DNA of 11,537 nucleotides from positions 1 through 11,537 of the forward strand of contig WTJZ01000070.1 in assembly GCA_011524615.1 (NCBI GenBank), written 5' to 3'. How positions within the stretch are numbered: position 1 is the first letter of the stretch; each line of letters begins with the position of its first letter. The notes beneath the pieces are model-generated. The model worked only from the letters and a program-made list of their open reading frames with translations, did no database searches and was not told the DNA's origin. Made by a program: the position numbers and the translations under genes. This document shows, in pieces, positions 1 through 6,750 of this stretch. The stretch comes from Akkermansiaceae bacterium (lineage in GTDB: Bacteria > Verrucomicrobiota > Verrucomicrobiia > Verrucomicrobiales > Akkermansiaceae).

Positions 1-110
1 CCCATGTGTAGCTCTTACGCAGGCTTCGTCTATAGCCTCAATAGAGGGACAGGTTAGCGTAGTAAGGGAGGAGGTCGTCCTTGCAGGACTTTGTTTTTTG
101 GGGGCTGTAT

Positions 111-155
111 CCTAGGGCTTTGCCCTAGGCTGACACTAGGAAGTCCCTTAGGGAC
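111..155. repeat. REP-like double hairpin
   Basis: Two perfect inverted repeats stand side by side. The first has arms CCTAGGGC (111-118) and GCCCTAGG (122-129) around a TTT loop. The second has arms GTCCC (143-147) and GGGAC (151-155) around TTA. They are 13 nt apart and preceded by GGGGCTGTAT. This layout resembles the repeated extragenic palindromes that are abundant in planctomycete and verrucomicrobial genomes and are often linked to RAYT (IS200-like) transposases. That link rests on memory of the pattern; no transposase lies in the window. No T-run follows either hairpin, so a terminator role is less likely. Confidence 0.55.
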
Positions 156-210
156 AGTTTGTTGTGTGTTACCTCACAGGGGATGCGATGCGCAGGATGA
201 ATCATGGTAG

Positions 211-231
211 CGCTCTTTCGCCGAAAGAGTG
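211..231. repeat. Short hairpin downstream of the REP-like element
   Basis: Arms CTCTTTC (213-219) and GAAAGAG (223-229) pair perfectly around GCC. A G·T and a C-G pair (212/230 and 211/231) extend the stem to 9 bp. No T-run follows in either direction, so it is not an obvious terminator. It may belong to the same repeat unit as the double hairpin 60 bp to its left. Confidence 0.35.
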
Positions 232-373
232 GAATCAGTGCGGTGCGAAGGAAAGCGTAGGGTCAAGGATTGCCTAAGGCTCTCATCAATACACCTTCTG
301 TTAGGCCTCTAAACATCTCGGGTAAAGCGACCAGTATCAGGGATGGTTAGCACTAGCGTTACTGGTGGTCATG

Positions 374-865
374 CTAGGTTAAGGGGATACCAGTCATCGC
401 TTGCAAAAGCTGTACAAACGCCAAGGATTGCTCCTCTTGATCACCTCTTAAGTCTATCAAATCGTCACCAGCAAGAATGCCTTTCCATCCATGATCTACG
501 CTCCCTTCACCAAGGAATCGAGCTAGTATGATTTCTTCCATGGATTCCTTTAATATCAACGTCACCGTAAAACACTCTTCAGTGTCGTCACTACCAAACC
601 AAGCTGAACTCGTATTAAACCCTGTCTCAACGAAGCGGTAATCAATACGTCTTACATCTTCAAAAGGGATCATCGTCCGCTTTGCTTGCCCCAATAGCTT
701 TCTCTCTACAGTGAACTGTCTCGCATTTGTATCAACGGTAACAGTACGTTGGTAGATGCCCAGACTCAGCATGCGTACTAACAGAGGGGAGCTCAATACT
801 AAGCAACCATTATCCATTGAGATCTGAGGAGCAATTGCTAGAAACTTACTAGTAAATACAACCAT
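374..865 (-). CDS. Hypothetical soluble protein, 163 aa
   Basis: I do not recognise this protein. It has no signal peptide and no clear membrane span; one moderately hydrophobic stretch (residues about 22-38) looks like buried beta structure. The first half alternates beta-type strands (about 20-78), including VTVDTNARQFTVER and IPFEDVRRIDYRF. This pattern recalls small bacterial PH-like or similar beta-barrel domains, but the resemblance is weak. The second half is acidic and ends in a helix (about 142-158, QEEQSLAFVQLLQAMTG). It starts four bases after the stop of the 153-aa gene (TAA-AACT-ATG), so the two are almost certainly co-transcribed and perhaps translationally coupled. No Shine-Dalgarno sequence is visible. 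Base composition is more AT-rich than in the secretion operon. Confidence 0.7.
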   Translation of the reverse strand: MVVFTSKFLAIAPQISMDNGCLVLSSPLLVRMLSLGIYQRTVTVDTNARQFTVERKLLGQAKRTMIPFEDVRRIDYRFVETGFNTSSAWFGSDDTEECFTVTLILKESMEEIILARFLGEGSVDHGWKGILAGDDLIDLRGDQEEQSLAFVQLLQAMTGIPLT

Positions 866-869
866 AGTT

Positions 870-1331
870 TTAAGTAGATCTAGCTGGGGTAAATGACTTT
901 AATCGCGTGAGAAGCTGGTACAGCATGATCGCAATTGCGGAGGATAGGATAGAGCCCAAAGATGTGCCGCCTCCATATTCAAAAACGGTGTGAAGATGTG
1001 CCCCTCCTTCAGCGGTGCCGGACGAGTGATGAGTAGCACCAAATGCTAGAGGTACAAGTAGTCCAAGGTAACTCCAAGATCCCCACAACCGAGTCTTGAT
1101 TGGGATCTCAATGCCAGTAGCCCATAGCATGCGCGCAGTGAGCCAAATTCTTCGGGCCAGTAAAATGGAGGCGATTCCTCCTAGTAAAATCCCTAATCCG
1201 CGTAAATCTAAGTTTGACTCGAAATATATTTCCTTTTCTCGAGAAAATTCACGATTAATAGACCAGTTGGTTAACCAGAGAACCAGACAATAGAGGAAAA
1301 TGATGATAAAGGTCTTTTTTTCGGACTTCAT
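870..1331 (-). CDS. Hypothetical four-span membrane protein, 153 aa
   Basis: I see no known family. Hydrophobic segments lie at about residues 8-24, 45-60, 85-99 and 124-141, which fits four membrane spans with a lysine-rich N-terminus in the cytoplasm (MKSEKK). The loop between spans 3 and 4 is rich in His and Gly, with histidines at 101, 102, 112 and 114. That could bind a metal, but this is speculation from composition alone. The start ATG lies 30 bp after the stop of the 235-aa gene and has no Shine-Dalgarno sequence. It sits in the middle of a three-gene set with the 235-aa and 163-aa genes, on the same strand and with similar AT-rich composition, so a shared role at the membrane is plausible. 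Confidence 0.7.
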   Translation of the reverse strand: MKSEKKTFIIIFLYCLVLWLTNWSINREFSREKEIYFESNLDLRGLGILLGGIASILLARRIWLTARMLWATGIEIPIKTRLWGSWSYLGLLVPLAFGATHHSSGTAEGGAHLHTVFEYGGGTSLGSILSSAIAIMLYQLLTRLKSFTPARST

Positions 1332-1361
1332 GTTTATGTTACGAGGTGGTCCTGACTAGCC

Positions 1362-2069
1362 CTATTCTGATTGAGGTTGGCGTAAGGTAAAGGATTCTAG
1401 GAAGCGATCAATTCGCGCATCATCATGTTGACCTGCCATAGATGTAGCAAGAGCACGATAAATGCCGTTTGTTGTTAACCCTATGCGAAATGACATTCTT
1501 GCTTTGTTGTCCGGCTTTGCAACAACAAGCTTCCAGATGCCAGAGGGGAGTTCTAAGTCTTCTATGATAATAAACCCTTGCTGAACGAAGTACTCTTTAA
1601 TTCCTGACATTCTGACCTCATATGGTACTTCTTCTGGTGTAGGTGGATACTCGTTAAAGCTAAATCTTAGGTTGAGTTTGCCGTTTGCTAAATCAGCACT
1701 GTGGGTGACCCTATAAACTTCTATTTCACCAGCTCGATCTGTTGCCTCAGTTCTAGTAGGTAATATCGGAAACTCAACTTGTGCAATGCCGTCATCAGTT
1801 CGAACAGTTCTCCAAGTTTCAGGTGGGTCATTCGAATGAGAGGGAATGAAAAACTGCAGCAGGCCATAAGCAAAAACAAGGGGGGCCAAAACTCGAAGTA
1901 CTCTCGAAATCTTATTAGGGCTGCTAGACGAACTCAGACGCGTTACAATCGTGAAGAATAAACCGAGTGTGGTTGTAATGATTGCATCAATATTGGATAC
2001 GAGGAATTGAGTTATCATTTCAAAATGAAACGTTTGACATATATTAATGAATATAACAAGCCCCATCAT
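1362..2069 (-). CDS. Hypothetical membrane-anchored protein, 235 aa
   Basis: Two hydrophobic segments (about residues 22-43 and 57-75) precede a soluble domain (about 86-230). The soluble part begins with a strand and FPILPTRTE, and ends with IYRALATS...RIDRFLESFTL. This beginning and end resemble a loose class of exported hypothetical proteins with an 'FP.P ... rFl.SF' pattern (PsbP/DUF1795-like), but I cannot assign a family with certainty. If both segments span the membrane and the termini are cytoplasmic, the domain faces the cytoplasm; if the first is a signal anchor the topology changes. The start is uncertain: the first two ATGs (2064-2069) lie inside the distal arm of the hairpin that appears to end the upstream operon. 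An ATG at 2016-2018 (residue 18, MITQFL) is the main alternative. No Shine-Dalgarno sequence precedes either one. Confidence 0.7.
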   Translation of the reverse strand: MMGLVIFINICQTFHFEMITQFLVSNIDAIITTTLGLFFTIVTRLSSSSSPNKISRVLRVLAPLVFAYGLLQFFIPSHSNDPPETWRTVRTDDGIAQVEFPILPTRTEATDRAGEIEVYRVTHSADLANGKLNLRFSFNEYPPTPEEVPYEVRMSGIKEYFVQQGFIIIEDLELPSGIWKLVVAKPDNKARMSFRIGLTTNGIYRALATSMAGQHDDARIDRFLESFTLRQPQSE

Positions 2070-2097
2070 CAGCCCCTGAGTTGACTAATGATGGGGC
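2050..2097 (-). terminator. Probable intrinsic terminator of the secretion operon
   Basis: Read on the minus strand, GCCCCATCATTAG (2097-2085) pairs with CTGATGATGGGGC (2072-2060): 13 bp with one G·U, around a 12-nt loop. A T-rich but interrupted tract (TTGTTATAT) follows. In plus-strand RNA the same bases would give a C·A mismatch, so the structure favours the minus-strand transcript. It starts 13 bp after the secretin stop codon. Its second arm holds the ATG-ATG of the next gene, so it could alternatively hide or expose that start. Confidence 0.55.
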
Positions 2098-2110
2098 GAA
2101 AAGGGGGAGT

Positions 2111-4351
2111 CTATCGCTTCCCTGGTTTGCGGTGGCTGGCTCGTTTGAATCTAGTGTCGTCCTCTAGGAGGGTGTTAGCGTTGAGCTTTTTGCGGGTTTC
2201 GCGGGCAGCGTAGGAGTTGGTCTGGTGATCACGCTGGAAGTTCATGATGTCGTTGGTGTCCTCGACGATGCGGGTGTGTACCATGATGACGAGTTCAGAG
2301 AGGTTGTCCTCGTCGTCCTTCTCGGTAAAGAGGCGTCCGAGTAGAGGGATGCTGGAGAGGAGGGGGACTTCTTCACTGTTGTTAGAGTCACTCTCGAGGT
2401 AGAGGCCACCTAGGACGATGAGTGACTGATCCGGAACGGTGACGATGGTGCTGAGCTCTTGGCTGAGGATGTCTGGGATGGTGAGGTCATCGCTGACTTC
2501 ACGATCTGGTCCGACGGAGTCATTGACGAGCGCGATCTCGAGAGTGACATCTTCCTTGCCATTGACGAGAGGGCGGACCTCTAGGTCGAGGGTGACGTCA
2601 CGGAACTCGTAGTTGGTAGACGCGGTGGTCGCGGCGTTAGAGAAGGTGCCGGTCGGGATGGCGATTCTGCTACCTGAGGAGAGGCGTGCGCTACGGTTAT
2701 TGGTCGTAAAGACGGTAGGGCGTGAGATCTCGGTGAGGTTTGTATAGGTCTTGGCCGCATCGACGAAGACGCTGAAGTTATTCCCGACGAGACCTGTGCT
2801 GAGGTTCCCCCCGAGAGTCGAGGCGATATCCGAGATGAGGTCTGCACTGAAGATGTTAGAGACATTGGCAGCGGTCGACCCTGAGAAGCCTGCTCCGATG
2901 ATCCCGTCGGCCGTGAGGGCTGACATGAAGTCGATGCTGAAGTCATTGGTCGAGGAGGTCGAGTAGTTACCGAAGAGCGCCGTGATGGCGATCTGGACGG
3001 ACTTCTGGTCTAGTTCATCGATGAGATTATTAATGATCTCGATGTGATGAGGAGGTCCATCTACGATGATCGCGTTTGAGATATTATCGGCGACGAGGAG
3101 GGTCTTGCCGATGAGGACTGAGTCTGGAGCGGTGTTGCCGTCTTGGCCACTGATCGAGGCACGTGACGAGGAATTCGTATTATTGTTGGTGTTGTTGTTA
3201 TTCCTTTGGTTCGTGTTCGCGCGGTTAGAGTTTGTGCCACTTGCTCCTCCAGATTGTGAGGTGCTGAGTGTCGCTTGGATCGCATTTTGGGCGACGGTCA
3301 TGAACTCGGTGACAGGGAGGTACTTGAGCGTACGACGGATGAAGTTGTTATCTGACGATGGCTTATCAAACTCGGCGATGAGAGACTCGGCGAAGGCGAT
3401 CTTGCTCGGACTACCGAGGAGGGTCAGGCGATTCGTACGGTTATCGGCGAGAATCTTGAGTGGAATGTCTTCTCCTCCACTCGGAGTCGCGGCTCCAGTG
3501 TTTGCGGTAGCGGCTTGTTGGAGGCTAGGAGGGAGATTGTTCCTAGCGTTATTATTGTTCGTATTCGTGCGTGTGGTGGAGTTGTTACGCGCGACAGAGC
3601 TGGTGGTGTCTTGCTCGTTATTGATGAGTTCCTCGAGCTGGCCCTTGACCTCTTCTGCATCAGCATAGACGAGTTCGATGAACTTGGTGCTGACATTAGA
3701 GCTCGGGACGTCGATGAGTTCCTTGATAGCAATCAGTGATCGGATGAGGAGTGCATTGTCCGTGATGATGATGGATGAGGCATTAGGGATTGGGACGATC
3801 GCGCTGGCAGGGCCCATCTGTCCAATGACAGACTGGAAGATACTCGAGGCTTCATCCGGCTTGATGTAATTGAGACGCATCATGTAGGCCACGATCTCAT
3901 CGTTATTCGGGAGTAGGTGCATCTCCGTGTAGAGCTTGACGCCTGTACTTTTGGAACCATTGTTGCCACCCGCAGCAGGGACGAGACGCATTTGGCGTGG
4001 ATTGCCAGGAGACTCGATGAGGGCAAAGCCTTCCATCATGAGCTTGGTCTCGATGAGTTCGACGACCTCTTGGTTCGTGAGGGGGCCTGGTTGGACGATC
4101 TTGATTTCGACTGCACTAGCGGCCTGGCTCGGTAAGACACGCTTGCCAGTGAGCTTAAAGTAAATGATGGCGATATCATCCGCATTCATCGCAGGTTGCT
4201 CAAAGAGGCGACCAGATGGGGTGTGGATGTCCTGTCCAGAGGGGACGGCGTACTGCTGGTTGGTGAGGACATCTTTCTTCGTCACAGGCTTTGGTAGCTG
4301 TGCAAAGGAGAATTGAACAAGGGGGATAAGACTCAGGAATAGGTATTTCAT
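2111..4351 (-). CDS. gspD: Secretin, outer-membrane pore of type II secretion (GspD)
   Basis: This is the multimeric outer-membrane channel through which T2SS substrates leave the periplasm. A signal peptide (residues 1-17, cut after FSFA) is followed by periplasmic domains and then the C-terminal secretin core. N0 is at about 52-126, N1 at 142-216, N2 at 221-332 and N3 at 338-451. The core (about 452-697) carries the diagnostic stretches EISRPTVFTTNN, VPDQSLIVLGGL and EVPLLSSIPLLGRLF, ending in LSELVIMVHTRIVE. A basic tail of about 50 residues follows. Length (746 aa) is normal for GspD. Asn/Thr-rich low-complexity inserts interrupt N2 (about 247-292) and N3 (about 362-411). No GspS-type pilotin-binding domain or lipobox is obvious. 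It is the last gene of the operon, 23 bp after the GspC/PilP-like gene, and has no Shine-Dalgarno sequence before its ATG. Confidence 0.95.
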   Translation of the reverse strand: MKYLFLSLIPLVQFSFAQLPKPVTKKDVLTNQQYAVPSGQDIHTPSGRLFEQPAMNADDIAIIYFKLTGKRVLPSQAASAVEIKIVQPGPLTNQEVVELIETKLMMEGFALIESPGNPRQMRLVPAAGGNNGSKSTGVKLYTEMHLLPNNDEIVAYMMRLNYIKPDEASSIFQSVIGQMGPASAIVPIPNASSIIITDNALLIRSLIAIKELIDVPSSNVSTKFIELVYADAEEVKGQLEELINNEQDTTSSVARNNSTTRTNTNNNNARNNLPPSLQQAATANTGAATPSGGEDIPLKILADNRTNRLTLLGSPSKIAFAESLIAEFDKPSSDNNFIRRTLKYLPVTEFMTVAQNAIQATLSTSQSGGASGTNSNRANTNQRNNNNTNNNTNSSSRASISGQDGNTAPDSVLIGKTLLVADNISNAIIVDGPPHHIEIINNLIDELDQKSVQIAITALFGNYSTSSTNDFSIDFMSALTADGIIGAGFSGSTAANVSNIFSADLISDIASTLGGNLSTGLVGNNFSVFVDAAKTYTNLTEISRPTVFTTNNRSARLSSGSRIAIPTGTFSNAATTASTNYEFRDVTLDLEVRPLVNGKEDVTLEIALVNDSVGPDREVSDDLTIPDILSQELSTIVTVPDQSLIVLGGLYLESDSNNSEEVPLLSSIPLLGRLFTEKDDEDNLSELVIMVHTRIVEDTNDIMNFQRDHQTNSYAARETRKKLNANTLLEDDTRFKRASHRKPGKR

Positions 4352-4374
4352 CTTAGAGAGCGGTGAGAGAGTAA

Positions 4375-4929
4375 TTATTGTTTAGGCGGAACACGTCTGA
4401 CACGAGGACGCTGGATGGCGGTCTTTGACGATGTGGGGGGAGCGTTTTTAGGAGTAGCGAGAGACTTGAGTGCCGCTGGGGAGCGATTGGTCGCTGGTCT
4501 CGCGGCCGGTGCAGCGGTGGGCTTGATCTGTAGGAGCTTATCCTCATATTCGACCCAACCGACCTTGGAGCCCATGGAGAGCTTCACTCTCGTCTGCTTA
4601 TAATCAAAAGGATCAGGTTGCGTCACCTGAATGACCTTAAAGCTAGCAGTGCCTGACTCAGCATATGTCCCAGAGGAGTGGATACGCTTACGATCGTTGC
4701 GATCCTTCTTATTGATGATTGAGATCGTGTATCCGCCGTCAGGACTGGCGGTGACCCCTGCCAGAGCCCAGTCCTCGAGGGCATTACGTTCCTGAGCGGC
4801 TACAGGCTTAGTTGTGAAGGGAGAGCGATCCCAGAGGGACTTGAGCTCCATCATGTTAACCTTCTTCGGGGCTTGTGCCGAGGCAAAGCTGAGAAGGGTA
4901 AGAGAGAGTATAAAGAGACGTGAGAACAT
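4375..4929 (-). CDS. Periplasmic GspC/PilP-like protein, 184 aa
   Basis: Placed between the M-like gene and the secretin, this protein probably links the inner-membrane platform to the secretin N0 domain, as GspC or PilP does. That role is inferred from position and shape. Residues 1-18 form a cleavable-looking signal peptide (ASA then QAPKK). A small beta-rich domain follows (about 45-137) containing WALAGVTASPDGGYTISIIN, which recalls the homology region of GspC ('...L.G.........aii...'). The last 47 residues are rich in Pro, Ala and basic residues and look disordered. Unlike classical GspC there is no uncleaved N-terminal membrane anchor and no PDZ domain. The start ATG follows the M-like stop by 6 bp; no Shine-Dalgarno sequence is visible. 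Confidence 0.6.
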   Translation of the reverse strand: MFSRLFILSLTLLSFASAQAPKKVNMMELKSLWDRSPFTTKPVAAQERNALEDWALAGVTASPDGGYTISIINKKDRNDRKRIHSSGTYAESGTASFKVIQVTQPDPFDYKQTRVKLSMGSKVGWVEYEDKLLQIKPTAAPAARPATNRSPAALKSLATPKNAPPTSSKTAIQRPRVRRVPPKQ

Positions 4930-4935
4930 AGGGTG

Positions 4936-5469
4936 TTAGAGTTCTTGTGGGCGATACCATTGTTCGATGATGACCTTTGCCTCGATCTGAGTGTCGTCAT
5001 CTTTCTTTGGATAGATTCGGGCGAAGGTTACCTTATTGAACTTGGTGGGATCATTGAGTTCAGTGATCCAGCGGTAGAAGTTTGCCTCCATTCCGCTGAC
5101 GGTCATATCCATGCGAGCGCGGTGGTAGTGGCGCCCATCGATCGCGATAGGTTCTCGTGGGGTTTGAGTCTTGATCGTCAGGCTAGAGGACTGGGCGAGA
5201 CGCTCGCAGCGAGCCTGTAGCGCGCTCTGGGCGGCTTGTTGCGAGGTCTCCTTTGGTTCGTATCTAGCGAGCCAATCTTGCTCATCCTGGAGGAGGTCTG
5301 CAGTACTCTGGTAGGTATCGGCGAGTGCGATCTTTTGTTGTGCTTCCTCTAGCTGACGTTGTGCGTTCTTGAGGCTAGGGATATAGAATCGATTATAGGT
5401 GAGCAGCGCGCCTGCGAGGACGGCGACGAGGAGGAGTAAGGATAGTAAGTTTTGTTCTCTCTTAGACAT
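4936..5469 (-). CDS. GspM/PilO-like inner-membrane platform protein
   Basis: The 177-aa protein has the build of GspM and PilO: a short cytoplasmic start (MSKREQN), one membrane span (about residues 8-25), a periplasmic coiled coil (about 32-65), and a C-terminal alpha/beta domain of ferredoxin-like pattern (about 84-175, including MDMTVSGMEANFYRWITELN). Such proteins pair with GspL/PilN and hold the assembly platform together. Sequence conservation in this family is low, so the call rests on architecture and on its place directly after the L-like gene (3-bp gap). A purine-rich AAAGGAAAT, formed by the end of the upstream gene, lies about 8 nt before the ATG and is one of the few credible ribosome-binding sites in the operon. 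Confidence 0.7.
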   Translation of the reverse strand: MSKREQNLLSLLLLVAVLAGALLTYNRFYIPSLKNAQRQLEEAQQKIALADTYQSTADLLQDEQDWLARYEPKETSQQAAQSALQARCERLAQSSSLTIKTQTPREPIAIDGRHYHRARMDMTVSGMEANFYRWITELNDPTKFNKVTFARIYPKKDDDTQIEAKVIIEQWYRPQEL

Positions 5470-5472
5470 GGG

Positions 5473-6750
5473 TTATTTCCTTTCTGCTCGGTAGGTGAAC
5501 TTCCAGCCAGTGGCGGTTTTGACAGGAGATTGGTTGGTCCACTTGAGGTGGCTTAATTGAGGGCGCTTTTGTAGGTTTTCGTCGAATTGGGTCGCGAGAG
5601 CGAAGTTCTCCGTTACCCCCTCGATCACGATGCTCAGATCTGTGGAGAAGTCTTCGTCCACAGGTTGGTGCGTGATCTCTGTTCTGTTAAAGCGGAGGCT
5701 GGTGCTAGGGATAGCACGAGTACACTCTAGGAGGAGTAAGAAGGGATCGTTCTGTGAATCGACCACGACGGCGAGTTCCTGCCATTTATCAGAATGCTCG
5801 ACGATAGACTGAATGCTAGCGGTCTTCTCTATGGCTTCACGTTCCGCTAGTTGGGCTCTCTTCTGGAGTGAGATGAGCTTAAAGCAGGCGAACCCGAGCA
5901 AGGCTACGAGGAGCACCCCGACCACCGAAAAGATGATGTTACGCTGGCGCTGGAGGCGAGCCTGTACGCGTTCGGCACGGGTGTCGGCAGGGAGGAGTGT
6001 TCCGGCGGGAGGGAGAATGGGAGCAGGCTTGGTGAGCAACTCTAGGCCATAAGCGCTAAAGTTTGGCGCGACTGCCTCGGCGAGTTGCTCGAATCCTTCT
6101 GGCTGGATGTCCTGATTGGCACTCCAGATGATGCAGCGCTGAGGTTGACTGGTCAGGATGCCCTGCAGCATGAGTTGCGCGATGATGAACTGGATGTCCT
6201 GATGGATCTGAGTGGTGAGCTTGGCCCCCGTGAACCCTTGGTAATGGATGGGCTTCGCGTTTTGGTCAGTGATGGTGAGGACCCATTTACCAAATTCCTG
6301 CCAGAGCGTGATCGCATTTGCCTCCATGGGGAAGCAGTGCGGGGAGATCGCGAAGCTCTCGGGAGAGACCTTTGGTAGAGAGCCTTCGACAGGAGGGCGG
6401 AGGACATCAATGGCGCAGAACTTCTGTCCCGAGGAGAGGTCGCTGATGGAGTATTGGTGGAGTGTGCCCATTTCCTCTCCTTGGGCGAGACCTACCTTTT
6501 CGACATGGAGAGAGACGAGGTCATCGGCCTCGTCGGCTTCCTCTGCAGGGATGATGATCGAGAGAGCGGTGACTTCCTTGACGGGGAAGGCCATTCTGAG
6601 CGGTTTGCTCGAGTTGATTTGAGAGATCTCTAGGGCACTAGAGAGAGATGTCTCTTCGAGCAGAGAGACCTTGCTGCCGGAGCAGTTCCAGAGATCCCAG
6701 CCAGATTCTCCAGGCAAGAGTAGGGTTATGTCTGATTTGTTATTGCTCAT
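5473..6750 (-). CDS. GspL-like (PilM-PilN-like) platform protein
   Basis: In T2SS, GspL connects the cytoplasmic ATPase GspE to the pseudopilus platform. This 425-aa protein fits that plan. It has a cytoplasmic domain (about 1-268) starting with ITLLLPGESGWDLW and containing IIIPAEEADEADDLVSLHVEKVGL in two adjoining parts, as in PilM/GspL actin-like folds. A single membrane span (about 271-293) follows, then a charged coiled coil (295-330) and a periplasmic alpha/beta domain (about 336-425) like that of PilN/GspL. No nucleotide-binding motif is evident, as expected for GspL. It overlaps the GspK gene by 11 bp. A possible AAGGAGA lies about 19 bp before the start, too far to be ideal, so coupling to gspK translation is likely. 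Confidence 0.75.
   Translation of the reverse strand: MSNNKSDITLLLPGESGWDLWNCSGSKVSLLEETSLSSALEISQINSSKPLRMAFPVKEVTALSIIIPAEEADEADDLVSLHVEKVGLAQGEEMGTLHQYSISDLSSGQKFCAIDVLRPPVEGSLPKVSPESFAISPHCFPMEANAITLWQEFGKWVLTITDQNAKPIHYQGFTGAKLTTQIHQDIQFIIAQLMLQGILTSQPQRCIIWSANQDIQPEGFEQLAEAVAPNFSAYGLELLTKPAPILPPAGTLLPADTRAERVQARLQRQRNIIFSVVGVLLVALLGFACFKLISLQKRAQLAEREAIEKTASIQSIVEHSDKWQELAVVVDSQNDPFLLLLECTRAIPSTSLRFNRTEITHQPVDEDFSTDLSIVIEGVTENFALATQFDENLQKRPQLSHLKWTNQSPVKTATGWKFTYRAERK

Larger units (their letters stand above)
1..373. other. Left-end stretch without a convincing gene
   Basis: No reading frame here on either strand looks like a protein; the frames open at the left edge stop within about 120 bp and their translations match nothing I recognise. 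What is visible is structured DNA: a double hairpin at 111-155, a third hairpin at 211-231, and a 7-bp inverted repeat (ACCAGTA at 330-336, TACTGGT at 360-366) just past the end of the 163-aa gene. The last could help end that transcript, but its loop is 23 nt and no T-run follows. The left edge may lie close to a mobile or repeat element that continues outside the window. Confidence 0.5.

Noticed and set aside
1..373. CRISPR, tRNA or group II intron remnant in the left end
   Set aside because: No regularly spaced repeats, no cloverleaf and no intron domain V pattern could be found; some intron-like phrases were too short to count.
343..531. 62-aa plus-strand frame overlapping the end of the 163-aa gene
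   Set aside because: Mostly antisense to that gene, no start signal, and no protein-like pattern.
2581..2946. 121-aa minus-strand frame within gspD in another frame
   Set aside because: Ser/Pro/Arg-rich translation typical of an out-of-frame shadow; gspD is intact in its own frame.
3066..3668. 200-aa plus-strand open frame opposite the secretin
   Set aside because: It is antisense to a well-conserved gspD region, its composition mirrors the gspD codons, and it shows no domain.
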